Origin: Deferrisomatales bacterium
Lineage (GTDB): Bacteria; Desulfobacterota; Deferrisomatia; Deferrisomatales; JARGFW01
NCBI GenBank assembly: GCA_029211085.1
Contig: JARGFW010000002.1
Location: 19,091 to 83,090, forward strand
Direction of reading: 5' to 3'
Length of the DNA stretch: 64,000 nt
Position numbers and translations under genes: made by a program. Within the stretch, counting starts at the first letter, position 1. The number at the start of each line of letters is the position of its first letter. Positions 1 through 9,734 of this stretch are shown here, in pieces. Under the pieces are notes generated by a model, which was not told the origin of the DNA, searched no databases, and worked only from the letters and a program-made list of their open reading frames with translations.

Positions 1-323
1 CCGAGGACGTTGCCGGCGCGGATGTTCATCCCGCCGGTGAACCCCAGGCGGCCGTCCACCACCAGGATCTTGCGGTGGGTGCGCAGGTTGAGGTAGCGAA
101 AGCCCCACGGGGTGACCGAACACACGAAGCGGGCCGCGGGAACCCGATCCCGTCGGAGCCCCCAGATGACCGAAGGGAACGCGTAGCGGGCCCCGACGGC
201 GTCGACCAGCACGCGGACCTCGACGGCGCGCGCCACGGCTGCCCGCCGGCTCGCCCGGAAACGCTTCCCCCAGCGATCGTTGTCGAAGATGTAGGTCCCC
301 CCGCGCAACCCCCCCCTCAACAC
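1..323 (-). CDS. Phospholipase D / cardiolipin synthase-like protein, partial (runs off window edge; 5' end appears truncated)
   Basis: Reverse strand translates ...[14 protein letters not shown]...[16 protein letters not shown]...[28 protein letters not shown], containing the HKD-type motif HxKxxxxDxxxxxxGGxN. In-frame TAG at 324-326, so only a GTG/TTG start is possible and the usual N-terminal region is absent. Confidence 0.65.
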   Translation of the reverse strand, partial: MLRGGLRGGTYIFDNDRWGKRFRASRRAAVARAVEVRVLVDAVGARYAFPSVIWGLRRDRVPAARFVCSVTPWGFRYLNLRTHRKILVVDGRLGFTGGMNIRAGNVL

Positions 324-472
324 CTAGGGAAACCCACTCCGAGGGACGGCGCGGCGCGAAGCAAACAGAGCGGATCGCCGGGTCTGGGGCCGGTGGGTTC
401 CCTTCCCTGCACGCTGCAGTACACTGCGCCTCCTGGGCGACACCAGCAACCACCCGCGGAGGCTCGGAGCCC

Positions 473-2164
473 TTGAACGCAGACCGCTCGGTCGCCTACT
501 TCTCGATGGAAATCGCGGTTGACCCCGCCATGCCCACCTACTCGGGGGGGCTGGGTATCCTGGCGGGGGACACGGTGCGCGCGGCCGCCGACCTGAAGGT
601 GCCGATGGTCGCAGTGACCCTGTTGCACCGCAAGGGGTACTTCTATCAGGCCCTGGACGCCAGCGGCTGGCAGACGGAAGCCCCGGTGGATTGGGTGGTG
701 GAGGACTTCCTCCAGGAACTGGAACCCCGGGTGACGGTCACGGTGTCCGGCCGGCCGGTGCAGTTGCGGGCCTGGCGCTACGCGGTCCAGGGCGTGAAGG
801 GTTTCTCGGTCCCTGTGCTGTTCCTGGACGCGGATCTGCCGGAGAACACCCCCGAGGACCGCACCCTGACCCACTGGCTCTACGGGGGCGACCTGACCTA
901 CCGGCTGAGCCAGGAGGTGGTTCTCGGGTTCGGCGGCGTGCGCATGCTGCGGGCCCTCGGGCACGAGACTCTCGAGCGGTTCCACATGAACGAGGGACAC
1001 GCCAGCCTGCTGACCCTGGAACTCCTGGACGAGCGGTTGCGCCAAGCCGGTCGTGACACGGCCACGCCCGAGGACGTGGACGCGGTCCGGCACCTGTGCG
1101 TGTTTACCACCCACACGCCGGTGCCCGCGGGGCACGACCGCTTTCCCTGTGAGCTGGCCAACACCGTGGTGGGACACCGGGCCCTGGCCGAACTCGCCGA
1201 CGCCTGTCAGTTCGAGGAGCAGCTTAACCTCACCTACCTGGCGCTGAACCTCAGTCACTACGTCAACGGGGTGGCCAAGCGCCACGGGGAGGTGTCCCAG
1301 CACCTGTTCGCCTCCTACGTGATCGACTCGATCACCAACGGGGTGCACGCGGGCACCTGGGTCTGTCCCCCGATGGCCGGGGTGTTCGACCGGCACGTCC
1401 CGGGTTGGCGTGAGGAGAGCTACAGCCTGCGCTACGCGCTGGGCATACCCCCCGAGGAGCTGTGGGCAGCCCACGAGCAGGCGAAGCGCGCGCTCATCGA
1501 ACAGGTCAATCGGGAGACCAACGCCGGGTTGGATCGGGATTTCTGCACCATCGGCTTTGCCCGCCGGGCCACCGCCTACAAACGCCCACAGCTGGTCTTC
1601 TCCGACCCGGAGCGGCTGCGGGCCATCGCCGCGGCGGTGGGCCCCGTACAGTTCGTGTTCGCGGGCAAGGCTCACCCCCGGGACCAGGAGGGCAAGCAGG
1701 CGATCCAGAGGATCTTCCAGATGGACGCCGCGCTCCGCCCCGCCGTGCGCGTGGCCTACCTGCCCAACTACGACATGACCCTGGGGCGTCGGATGGTCGC
1801 GGGGTGCGACCTGTGGCTCAACACCCCCCGGCCTCCCATGGAGGCTTCGGGTACCAGCGGCATGAAGGCGGCGATGAACGGGGTGCCGTCCCTGAGCATC
1901 CTGGACGGCTGGTGGCTCGAGGGGTGTATCGAGGGTGTCACCGGTTGGGCGATCGGGCAGGACGGGCGCTCCGGCGCGCCGGTGGACGACGCCAAGGACG
2001 CCGGCTCCCTCTACGACAAGCTGGAGAAGGTGGTCCTCCCCATGTACTACAAGGACCGCGGTGCCTTCCTGGAGATCATGCGCCACGCGGTGGCCCTCAA
2101 CGGCTCCTTCTTCAACACCCACCGCATGCTGCAGCAGTACGTGGTGAAGGCCTACTTCGACTGA
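473..2164 (+). CDS. glgP: Alpha-glucan phosphorylase family protein (glycogen/maltodextrin phosphorylase)
   Basis: [41 protein letters not shown]...; [73 protein letters not shown] start. Confidence 0.93.
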   Translation: MNADRSVAYFSMEIAVDPAMPTYSGGLGILAGDTVRAAADLKVPMVAVTLLHRKGYFYQALDASGWQTEAPVDWVVEDFLQELEPRVTVTVSGRPVQLRAWRYAVQGVKGFSVPVLFLDADLPENTPEDRTLTHWLYGGDLTYRLSQEVVLGFGGVRMLRALGHETLERFHMNEGHASLLTLELLDERLRQAGRDTATPEDVDAVRHLCVFTTHTPVPAGHDRFPCELANTVVGHRALAELADACQFEEQLNLTYLALNLSHYVNGVAKRHGEVSQHLFASYVIDSITNGVHAGTWVCPPMAGVFDRHVPGWREESYSLRYALGIPPEELWAAHEQAKRALIEQVNRETNAGLDRDFCTIGFARRATAYKRPQLVFSDPERLRAIAAAVGPVQFVFAGKAHPRDQEGKQAIQRIFQMDAALRPAVRVAYLPNYDMTLGRRMVAGCDLWLNTPRPPMEASGTSGMKAAMNGVPSLSILDGWWLEGCIEGVTGWAIGQDGRSGAPVDDAKDAGSLYDKLEKVVLPMYYKDRGAFLEIMRHAVALNGSFFNTHRMLQQYVVKAYFD

Positions 2165-2457
2165 GGCTCGCAACCACGGTCGCAGGGCGTGGTGGCCATC
2201 CTGCGGGGATCAGCCCGGGGCTGAATGCCCGCTGCCGTGCCGACTCTCCCCGAAGCCCTTCTGCGTGCCGATCCGGAACGGCCGGCTCGGCAGCAACAGG
2301 ATGACGCGGTGGTAGTTCTGGAGGAGGTCAGGGAAGGGTCCGCGATCGCCGCCGATAGACCCTCAGCAACCTGCATCCAGACCCTGACCCTCCGGGTTGC
2401 CTGCCCCCCGGCATCAAACTGTATGGGCGAGTTCTTTGCGGCCGAGTCGGGGGGCGG

Positions 2458-2670
2458 TCAGAATTCTATGGGATCGGAGCCGGCCCGTGCCAGGCCGTGG
2501 ACGATCCACCCGGCCCCCATCCCGAAGGCGAACACCAGGAAGAGCAGGATCACCCGGGACATGGAGAACTCCCAGAACAGGAAGCGGATGCTCACCACCT
2601 CGGCGTTCTGGAGGGTGAAGATCACCACGAGGAGCAGCAGGCTCCCTGCGACGATCAGCTTGTTCTGCAT
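2458..2670 (-). CDS. LapA domain-containing inner-membrane protein
   Basis: MQNKLIVAGSLLLLVVIFTLQNAEVVSIRFLFWEFSMSRVILLFLVFAFGMGAGWI; two TM helices with the typical FTLQNAEVVSIRFLFW pattern. Confidence 0.8.
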   Translation of the reverse strand: MQNKLIVAGSLLLLVVIFTLQNAEVVSIRFLFWEFSMSRVILLFLVFAFGMGAGWIVHGLARAGSDPIEF

Positions 2671-2735
2671 GGGGCGCTCCTCTCGTCGGGGCCGGATCTG
2701 GATCCCCGGTTCCACCGCCAGGTTCGGGGGGTTGT

Positions 2736-3803
2736 TCAGTGCTTCTTCCCGCGCAGGAACTCCGCCACCGCCAGCACCGCCTTGGCTCCTTCGCCGGCCG
2801 CGATCAGGATGCGCTTGCCGAAGGTGTTGGTGAGGTCGCCGGCCGCGTAGAGGCCGGGCAGTCCCGTCCGGCAGTTGCGGTCGACCTCCACCTCGCCGCG
2901 CTCGTTGACGATCACCAGTTCCCGAACCAGTTCACTGTTGGGGACCAGGCCGATCTCCACGAACACGGCCTCCACGGGCAGGACTTCTTCCTCGCCGCTT
3001 TCCTGGTTGCGCACTACCAGCCGCTCGAGGCGGTCGGAGCCCTCCAGTCGCACCGGATCCCGGCCCGTGAGAACGGTGAGGTCCGCCTGGGCTTCGACCT
3101 CTTCTTTGAGGTAGGGATCCGCCCCGTAGGAACGCGCCACCAGCCGGGTCCGTGCGCCCCGTTTGGCCAGACCCAGTGCCGCCTGCACCGCCGAGTTGCC
3201 GCCCCCGACCACGGCCACTTCTTTGCCCGCGTACCTCTCGGCCAGGAGATCATGGTACTCGAGTACGCCCTTGCCCCGGAACTCGGGCTCCCCAGGAACG
3301 GCCAGGCGCCTCCGGCGCATGCCCATGGTCAGCAGCACCGCCCGGGATTGGAACACCTGGCCGTCTTCGGCGTGGACCCGGAAGGTGTCCCTGCTCTTCT
3401 CGATCCGGGTGACCTCGCAGATTTGGTGCGCCAGCCGGGGTTCGTCGAAGAGCTGCTTCTGGAAACGGCCGACCAGCTGGGGGCCCTCAATGGAGTCGAA
3501 CCCCGGATAGTTGACGATGCGGGTGGAGTCCCAGGCCTGGCCGCCCAGGCTCTTGGTGACGAGAAGCGTATCGATGTCTGTCAAGGCCGCGTAGATGCCA
3601 GCGGAGATCCCCGCGGGCCCGGCTCCCACGATGATCAGGTCATAGGCGTAGTCGGCGAGCTTCCTGTCGGGGTCGCAGGCGAACTTGTCCCGGCAGGCTC
3701 GGGAGCAGAAGTAGAGGGTTTCTCCCTGGCACTCGGTCGTTGGGGTCTGCGCAGTGGGCAGGACCGGCTTGCCACAGACCGGATCGACACATTCAGTTTC
3801 CAT
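2736..3803 (-). CDS. FAD-dependent NAD(P) oxidoreductase (thioredoxin-reductase-like) with N-terminal YHS/TRASH-like domain
   Basis: N-terminus METECVDPVCGKPV...LYFCSRACRDKFACDP (YHS-like cysteines), then LIIVGAGPAGISAGIYAA (FAD Rossmann), VAVVGGGNSAVQAALGLAK (NAD(P) Rossmann), GLYAAGDLTNTFGKRILIAAGEGAKAV. Confidence 0.85.
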   Translation of the reverse strand: METECVDPVCGKPVLPTAQTPTTECQGETLYFCSRACRDKFACDPDRKLADYAYDLIIVGAGPAGISAGIYAALTDIDTLLVTKSLGGQAWDSTRIVNYPGFDSIEGPQLVGRFQKQLFDEPRLAHQICEVTRIEKSRDTFRVHAEDGQVFQSRAVLLTMGMRRRRLAVPGEPEFRGKGVLEYHDLLAERYAGKEVAVVGGGNSAVQAALGLAKRGARTRLVARSYGADPYLKEEVEAQADLTVLTGRDPVRLEGSDRLERLVVRNQESGEEEVLPVEAVFVEIGLVPNSELVRELVIVNERGEVEVDRNCRTGLPGLYAAGDLTNTFGKRILIAAGEGAKAVLAVAEFLRGKKH

Positions 3804-3869
3804 CAGAGCTCTCCTCCCGGCGATCTTGGGGACCCGCCATGGGGCCTGCGACCCGCCCGTGTAGCCTCT

Positions 3870-4934
3870 TTACAGCCAGTTCTTCCTCTTGAAGTACGCC
3901 AGCATAATGCCGGCCACCGCGATCATCACACCCCAGAAAACGAAATAGCTGTACTTGTAGTGCAGTTCTGGTAGGTACTCGAAGTTCGTCCCGTAGATTC
4001 CGGCTATGAACGTGAGCGGGATGAAGATGGCAGCGAAGATCGTCAGCACCTTCATGATATCGTTCATCCGGTTGCTGACGGCGGAGTTGTACATGTTCAG
4101 GTGGTCCGAGAGCATGTCGCGGTAGGTGTCGATCGCCTCGGTCGCCTGTGTGACCAGGTCTTCGAGATCCTTCAGAAACGGCACGGTGTCGGTCTTGATG
4201 AGGCCATTGTCCATCTTGGCGAGTTTGACGATGGCCTCCCGGGCCGGGCGGATGGATTTCCGAAAGTAGGCCATCTCCCGCTTCATGCTGTTGATGTTTT
4301 CCATGACAGAGGGGGTGGGGTCCCCCAGCACGGCTGCCTCCATGTCCTCGATCTGCTCTCCCAGTCGCTCGATCACGTAGATGTAGTTGTCCACGATGGT
4401 GTCCAGCAGGGCGTACCCCAGGTAGTCGATACCGGACGCCCGGATGCGGCCCTTCTGCTTGCGAATCCGTTCCCGGACCGGCTCGAACACGTCCCCGGGT
4501 CTTTCCTGGAAGGTCAACAGGAACGTCTCCCCGAGAACCATGCTCAGTTGCTCGGCCACCACCCGTTGGCTCGCCTCGTCGAAGTGGATCATCTTCAGGC
4601 AGATGAACAGATAATCGTCGAACTCCTCCACTTTGGGTCGCTGGCCGGTATTCAGGATGTCCTCCAGGACCAGGGGGTGCAACCCGAAGGTGGTGCCGAC
4701 CTCCCGGATCGCCTCCAGATCGTGCAGCCCATCCACGTTGATCCAGGTGACCGTCTGTGTCTTCTTGTACGCCCCCCCTTGACGGATCTCCTGCAGTTCC
4801 CCCTCTTCGAGCTTCGCACCGTCGTAATCGATCACCCGCACCCGCAGGGTGTCCGTCTTCTGTTGTCCGATGAACACCAGGGAACCCGGGGCCAGGCCGC
4901 GGTTGGCTCCCCGGTTTTTGAAAAAACGCGCCAT
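3870..4934 (-). CDS. corA: Magnesium/cobalt transporter CorA
   Basis: MARFFKNRGANRG...; C-terminal MNDIMKVLTIFAAIFIPLTFIAGIYGTNFEYLPELHYKYSYFVFWG, with the CorA GMN-like motif here YGTNF. Confidence 0.92.
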   Translation of the reverse strand: MARFFKNRGANRGLAPGSLVFIGQQKTDTLRVRVIDYDGAKLEEGELQEIRQGGAYKKTQTVTWINVDGLHDLEAIREVGTTFGLHPLVLEDILNTGQRPKVEEFDDYLFICLKMIHFDEASQRVVAEQLSMVLGETFLLTFQERPGDVFEPVRERIRKQKGRIRASGIDYLGYALLDTIVDNYIYVIERLGEQIEDMEAAVLGDPTPSVMENINSMKREMAYFRKSIRPAREAIVKLAKMDNGLIKTDTVPFLKDLEDLVTQATEAIDTYRDMLSDHLNMYNSAVSNRMNDIMKVLTIFAAIFIPLTFIAGIYGTNFEYLPELHYKYSYFVFWGVMIAVAGIMLAYFKRKNWL

Positions 4935-5214
4935 GGGTGTACCTCCTGTGTCGTCGGGTCTGTCGCAGGCCGGCGGGGTGTGCCCGGCACGCAGCCGGGG
5001 CCTTGTGCGGCTTGTCATGGCCAACCTGGACGGTGCGCGGGGAAACGGCAAAGGTGTTCGGAACCGGAACTTCCGATGGCTCCACCATGGCGGTCCGAGC
5101 GCCGGGCTGGTCGGGAACTCGTGGCCGATCTGCCGGAGCACGGCGGAACCTGGGGTCCGGCCCCCGGTTGGCTCCCCCTGGGTTGCCGGCGAGAATACAG
5201 CTTTCAACGGTGCG

Positions 5215-5560
5215 CCACAAAGAAGCCGCGTCGTGGGACGCGGCGGTGAGGTTGGTCCCGGTCGCGCATGGCCACCCGTTGGGCCGTGGCTCGCGTCCGG
5301 GCTGAGTTGGGTGGCCTGCTCGGTAAGTGCTTCGGTCTACGGAGGGGGTCGCAGGGTACAGCCTGCGGGTGGACTCATGGCAGGCCTGGCAAGCGAGGCC
5401 CGCGTGCCCTTTGCTGGAACCCATGGCCGAGTACTTGCCGGGCTGGTCAATCGGTTTTTGTTTGTCGTCAGACCCTGGCACAACGAAGCGCCCCTGGTCC
5501 TGGATGAGATGGGCGACGGGCGTGGATGTCGGGCATGTCTGGAGCAGCGGCAGGGTCTGA
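5215..5560 (-). pseudogene. Degenerate fragment of a multihaem c-type cytochrome
   Basis: Reverse strand reads ...TPVAHLIQDQGRFVVPGSDDKQKPIDQPGKYSAMGSSKGHAGLACQACHESTRRLYPATPSVD (CxxCH), then similarity appears to shift frame (TEQATQLSPDASHGPTGGHARPGP). No intact ORF. Confidence 0.45.
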
Positions 5561-5637
5561 CCCGGGACACCGCTGCCCTAGCTGATCACGGGCGCAATAA
5601 ACCGTAGCCCGAACCCGTGGGTACCTCGCACCAGACC

Positions 5638-6027
5638 TCACCGCGCCTCCTCGATCATCCTGAGAATCGCTGTCTGGACCTCCTCGGCCACGGCCTGCAT
5701 CTCCTCCAGTCGCGGGAACATCGCGAGCAACGCGGTGGGCAGCAGCGTTCCGATCTTGGTCTTGCCGCCCTCCTGGTAGACCGAGATGCGGCAGGGGAGG
5801 CCCAGGCTCACCGTCATGTCGGCGGTGAGCACCTTGGCCGCCTGCTGCGGGTTGCAGACCTCCAAGATCCGGCACTCGTTGGGAAAGTCGACCCCCTTCT
5901 CCTTGAGCTTCGCCCGGAGATCATAGACGTGCAGCACCCCGAAGCCGTTTCTCCTCACGGCCTCTTCGAGTTCCCGCGCGGCGGTATCGACCTCCTTGGT
6001 GGTTTCAACGACGTGCAGCACGGTCAT
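5638..6027 (-). CDS. DUF302 domain-containing protein
   Basis: MTVLHVVETTKEVDTAARELEEAVRRNGFGVLHVYDLRAKLKEKGVDFPNECRILEVCNPQQAAKVLTADMTVSLGLPCRISVYQEGGKTKIGTLLP; classic DUF302 pattern. Confidence 0.88.
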   Translation of the reverse strand: MTVLHVVETTKEVDTAARELEEAVRRNGFGVLHVYDLRAKLKEKGVDFPNECRILEVCNPQQAAKVLTADMTVSLGLPCRISVYQEGGKTKIGTLLPTALLAMFPRLEEMQAVAEEVQTAILRMIEEAR

Positions 6028-6299
6028 CTCCCTTCCCGGTGGGGGCTCGCCGACCCGGCCAGCGTACCCCTCCCTTCCGAGATGCCAAGCCGCGGGGAAA
6101 GAGGGGGCGGTGCACTGGCCAGCGACCGCACGTGGTGCATACTGGGAAACGGCTGCCCACCCACCCCGGGTGTTCCCGGGCACCACCGTTGGTTCGTTCC
6201 CGACGCCTAAGGAAACTTTCATCACGGTCTCACGCGTCTTTCACCTTGCACTCTTACTTTATAGGGAACGGCACCTACACCACGAAGGAGTTGATCCCA

Positions 6300-7696
6300 T
6301 GACCAGAAATCCCTACGTACCCGGCGCGATCCTCGCGGTCGCGACCTTCCTCGCCGCGGCGGCCTGGGCCACCCCGGCCCCCGAGTCGTTCGCCCCGCTC
6401 GCGGAGAAGCTCCAGCCCAGTGTGGTCAACATTTCCACGACCAGCACCACGAAACATCCCCGCATGCAGGGGAACGACCCGAACCAGGACCGCCTGCGCG
6501 AGTTCTTCGGAGACGAGTTCTTCCGGCAGTTCTTCGGCGGCGACGCGCCCCACCCCGGGTTCAAGAGCCAGAGCCTGGGTTCGGGGTTCATCCTGGACCG
6601 GGAGGGCTATGTCATCACCAACAATCACGTGGTGGAGAACGCCGATGAGATCCTGGTGCGGCTCTCCGACGAACGCGAGTTCAAGGCGCAGGTGGTGGGC
6701 AAGGACCCGAAGACCGACCTGGCCCTGATCCGCTTCGACCCCAAGGGCGAGACCCTCCACCCGGTGGCGTTGGGCGACAGCGATGCCGTGAAGATCGGCG
6801 ACTGGGTAGTGGCCATCGGCAACCCCTTCGGGTACGGGCACACGGTCACCGCAGGCATCGTCAGCGCCAAGGGGCGGCTGATCGGGGCCGGCCCCTACGA
6901 CAACTTCCTGCAGACCGATGCGGCGATCAACCCCGGCAACTCGGGTGGGCCCCTGTTCGACATGCAGGGTCGTGTGGTCGGGATCAACAGCGCGATCGTC
7001 GCCGGGGGGACCGGGATCGGCTTCGCGATCCCCGTAAACCTGGCCAAAGAGGTCGTCTCCCAGCTCAAAGAGAAGGGCACGGTCACCCGGGGCTGGCTGG
7101 GGGTGATGATCCAGGAGGTCAGCCCGGAGCTGGCGAAACAGTTCGGCCTGGAGGAGGCCAGGGGCGCCCTGGTTGCCGAGGTTGCGTCGGGGGGGCCCGC
7201 CGAGAAGGGCGGCCTCCAGCGGGGCGACGTGATCCTGACCTTCGACGGGGTTGCGGTGGACAAGATGAACCAGCTGCCGCGGCTCGTGGCCCAGCGGGAA
7301 CCGGGCAAGAAGGTGGAGGTGGGGGTGCTGCGCAGGGGCGAGGAGAAGACCCTGTCCGTGGCCCTGGGCGAGTTGAAGGGAGAAGCCGTCGCCGGGGAGC
7401 CGGGTACGGCGGAGGCGTTGGGCCTCACCGTCCAGGAACTCACGCCGGCACTGCGTAAACAGCTCGACCTGGGGCCCGACGGCGGGCTGATCGTGGCGGG
7501 GGTGGAAGCGGACGGGGCCGGGGGAAAGGCGGGGCTGCGCCGCGGCGACGTGCTCCTGGAGGTGAACCAGACGCCCGTGCCGGACCTGGCCTCCTACCGG
7601 AAGGTCCTCGCCGACGCCAAGGGCAAGGACAGCGTCCTCTTCCTGATCAAGCGGGGGGAAGGGAGTCGGTATCTGGTGGTGCCCCTGGGGAAGTGA
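6300..7696 (+). CDS. DegQ/HtrA-family periplasmic serine endoprotease with two PDZ domains
   Basis: Signal peptide, LGSGFILDREGYVITNNHVVENADEI, KTDLALIRF, TDAAINPGNSGGPLFDMQGRVVGINSAI (His/Asp/Ser triad), tandem PDZ regions. Confidence 0.95.
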
Positions 7697-7712
7697 GCCC
7701 TCGATCCACCCC

Positions 7713-7982
7713 TTGGACGGAAGAGCAACTCTGCGGGGCCGGGGCCAGATGGCCCCGGCCCCCTGGCGCTGGAGACCGAAGGGGAGCCGGCTCCGGACCT
7801 ACCGGTTCCGCCACGGGGAGCAGTTCTACAACTTCCAGGGTCTGCTCGCCTACAAGGAGAAATTCGATCCCGTGTGGGAACCCCGGTATCTGGTGACCCG
7901 CGGCGGGCCCGGCGTGGCCCGCGCGCTGCTGGACGTGGCGGCGTTGATCGGCGGCGGCCTGCGGGCAGTGTTGGCGAAGTGA
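7713..7982 (+). pseudogene. C-terminal remnant of MprF-type phosphatidylglycerol lysyltransferase/flippase
   Basis: LRTYRFRHGEQFYNFQGLLAYKEKFDPVWEPRYLVTRGGPGVARALLDVAALIGGGLRAVL matches the extreme C-terminus of MprF proteins (FYNFQGLRxYKEKFDPVWEPRY); the upstream catalytic and membrane domains are missing. Confidence 0.7.
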
Positions 7983-9430
7983 GCCCCGGCGCCGTGCGAA
8001 GACTCCCCTGGCTCCGGGGGCGGGTGCTCTGGCCAGCGGTGTTGCTGGTCCTGGGGACGGCGTTGCCCGCCCTCGGCTTGCCCGATGCAGCGGTGGCGGC
8101 GGGCATCGGCGCAGGCCTGCCCCTGGTTGCCGGGATGCCGTTCGCGGCGCTGCTGCTGTCCATCGCCGTGCTGCCCCAGGCGACCCCCAAGCTGTGGAAG
8201 CGTCACCACGGCAAGATCGCCGCAGTCTGGGGCCTGGCGGTGGCCGTGCCGTTCACCGCCGTTCTGGGGGCGGTCGCCGTGCAGGAGATCGTCAACGTGC
8301 TCCTGGCCGACTACGTGCCGTTCATCATCCTGCTCTGGACCCTGTACACCGTGACCGGGGGGTTGCTGGTGGAGGGCGGCGGCAACGGCACGCCGGCGTC
8401 CAACGCGGTGTGGCTGCTGGCGGGCACGGCCCTGGCCGGGTGGATCGGCACCACCGGCGCCGCGATGCTGCTGATCCGCCCGCTGCTGCGGGCCAATGGG
8501 TGGCGGCGGCGGCGTGCCCACACGGTGGTGTTCTTCATCTTCCTGGTGTGCAACGTCGGCGGCTCCCTCACCCCCCTGGGCGACCCGCCGCTGTTCCTGG
8601 GGTTCCTGCACGGCGTCCCGTTTCTGTGGACCCTGCGCCTGCTGCCGGTCACGGCCGCGGTGGCCGGTATGCTCCTGGGGGCGCACTTCCTGCTCGATTC
8701 GGCCCTCTTGCGGGCCGAGGATCAGGCCCCCCCGGCGCGGGCGCCGCTGCGCGTGCAGGGGGTCCACAACCTGCTGTTCCTGGGCACGGTCCTGGCGGTG
8801 GTCATCGCCAGCGGAGCGCTGGACTGGGGGGAGGTGGGGGCGCTGGGCGTGGGCCGTGACCTGGCGGGGCTCACCCGGGACGCCGCGCTGCTCCTGTGCG
8901 GAGCGCTGTCCCTGCGCACCACCCCGGGGGAACTGCGGCAGCGAAACGGGTTTTCGTGGGGCCCGATCCGCGAGGTGGCGCTGCTGTTCCCGGGAATCTT
9001 CGTGGCGATGTTGCCGGTGGTCCTGATCCTGAAGGCCGGGGCACACGGGCGTCTGGCCTCCCTGCACGGGTTCCTGGACAGCCCCGCCCACTATTTCTGG
9101 GTGACCGGCGGGTTGTCCAGCGTGCTGGACAACACCCCCACCTATCTGGTGTTCCTGGGGTCCGCCCTGGGGGCGTTCAGCCCACACCTGCAGGAGCCTG
9201 CCGCCCTGGCAGCGCTGCTGCGCGATAACGGAGGCACCCTGATGGCGATCTCGGCCGGGGCGGTGTTCATGGGAGCCACCACCTACCTGGGCAACGCGCC
9301 GAACCTGCTGGTGCGGTCCCTGGCGGAGGAGTCGGGGCTGGCCATGCCGGGGTTCTTCGCCTACGTGCTGCGCTACGCCGTACCCTTCCTGTTGCCGGCG
9401 CTCGCCGTGGCGGCGTGGGGGTTCTTCTGA
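7979..9430 (+). CDS. Sodium:proton antiporter, NhaD-like family
   Basis: ~480 aa multi-TM protein: FFIFLVCNVGGSLTPLGDPPLFLGFLHGVPFLWTL; SVLDNTPTYLVFLGSALG; AGAVFMGATTYLGNAPNLLVRSLAEESGLAMPGFFAYV. GTG start overlaps the stop of the preceding remnant. Confidence 0.85.
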   Translation: MSPGAVRRLPWLRGRVLWPAVLLVLGTALPALGLPDAAVAAGIGAGLPLVAGMPFAALLLSIAVLPQATPKLWKRHHGKIAAVWGLAVAVPFTAVLGAVAVQEIVNVLLADYVPFIILLWTLYTVTGGLLVEGGGNGTPASNAVWLLAGTALAGWIGTTGAAMLLIRPLLRANGWRRRRAHTVVFFIFLVCNVGGSLTPLGDPPLFLGFLHGVPFLWTLRLLPVTAAVAGMLLGAHFLLDSALLRAEDQAPPARAPLRVQGVHNLLFLGTVLAVVIASGALDWGEVGALGVGRDLAGLTRDAALLLCGALSLRTTPGELRQRNGFSWGPIREVALLFPGIFVAMLPVVLILKAGAHGRLASLHGFLDSPAHYFWVTGGLSSVLDNTPTYLVFLGSALGAFSPHLQEPAALAALLRDNGGTLMAISAGAVFMGATTYLGNAPNLLVRSLAEESGLAMPGFFAYVLRYAVPFLLPALAVAAWGFF

Positions 9431-9656
9431 GATCCCACGCCTGACGACGCCCAACGGCATGAAAAGGGGGCGGCCGGCGGTCGGGAGAGCAGGGGCGGGG
9501 CCTGCCTTCCGGCGGACAAGATGCCTCTGTTTCGATGGGGTCACGAGCGAACCAGCGGTGCCCAAGGGGGCTGTTTGTAGGGAGAACCCGTGCTCCGCCG
9601 TTGGCTGCGCAACGGTCATTTCCCGTTATCGCCCGAAGTCTTTTCCGCTTTTCCGC

Positions 9657-9684
9657 TAAAGCTCCTCAGGGCCTGAGCCGATTC
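9657..9684 (+). promoter_or_regulatory. Candidate sigma28 (FliA)-like promoter
   Basis: TAAA-N16-GCCGATTC (taaagctcctcagggcctgagccgattc), close to the enterobacterial FliA consensus TAAA-N15-GCCGATAA, about 50 bp upstream of the ORF at 9735. Confidence 0.35.
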
Positions 9685-9734
9685 GAAGGGACACAACCCA
9701 CAGTGTACGAGACCCCACGGACGGAGGTCGAACC

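Noticed and set aside
2152-2376. Short minus-strand ORF and neighbouring frame (DLLQNYHRVILLLPSRPFRIGTQKGFG)
   Set aside because: Possibly a gene fragment, but too short and without a family I can name; not claimed.
3793-5481. 562-aa minus-strand ORF overlapping corA
   Set aside because: Most of it is an out-of-frame reading of corA; only its N-terminal ~50 aa (cytochrome-like relic) carry signal and are reported separately.
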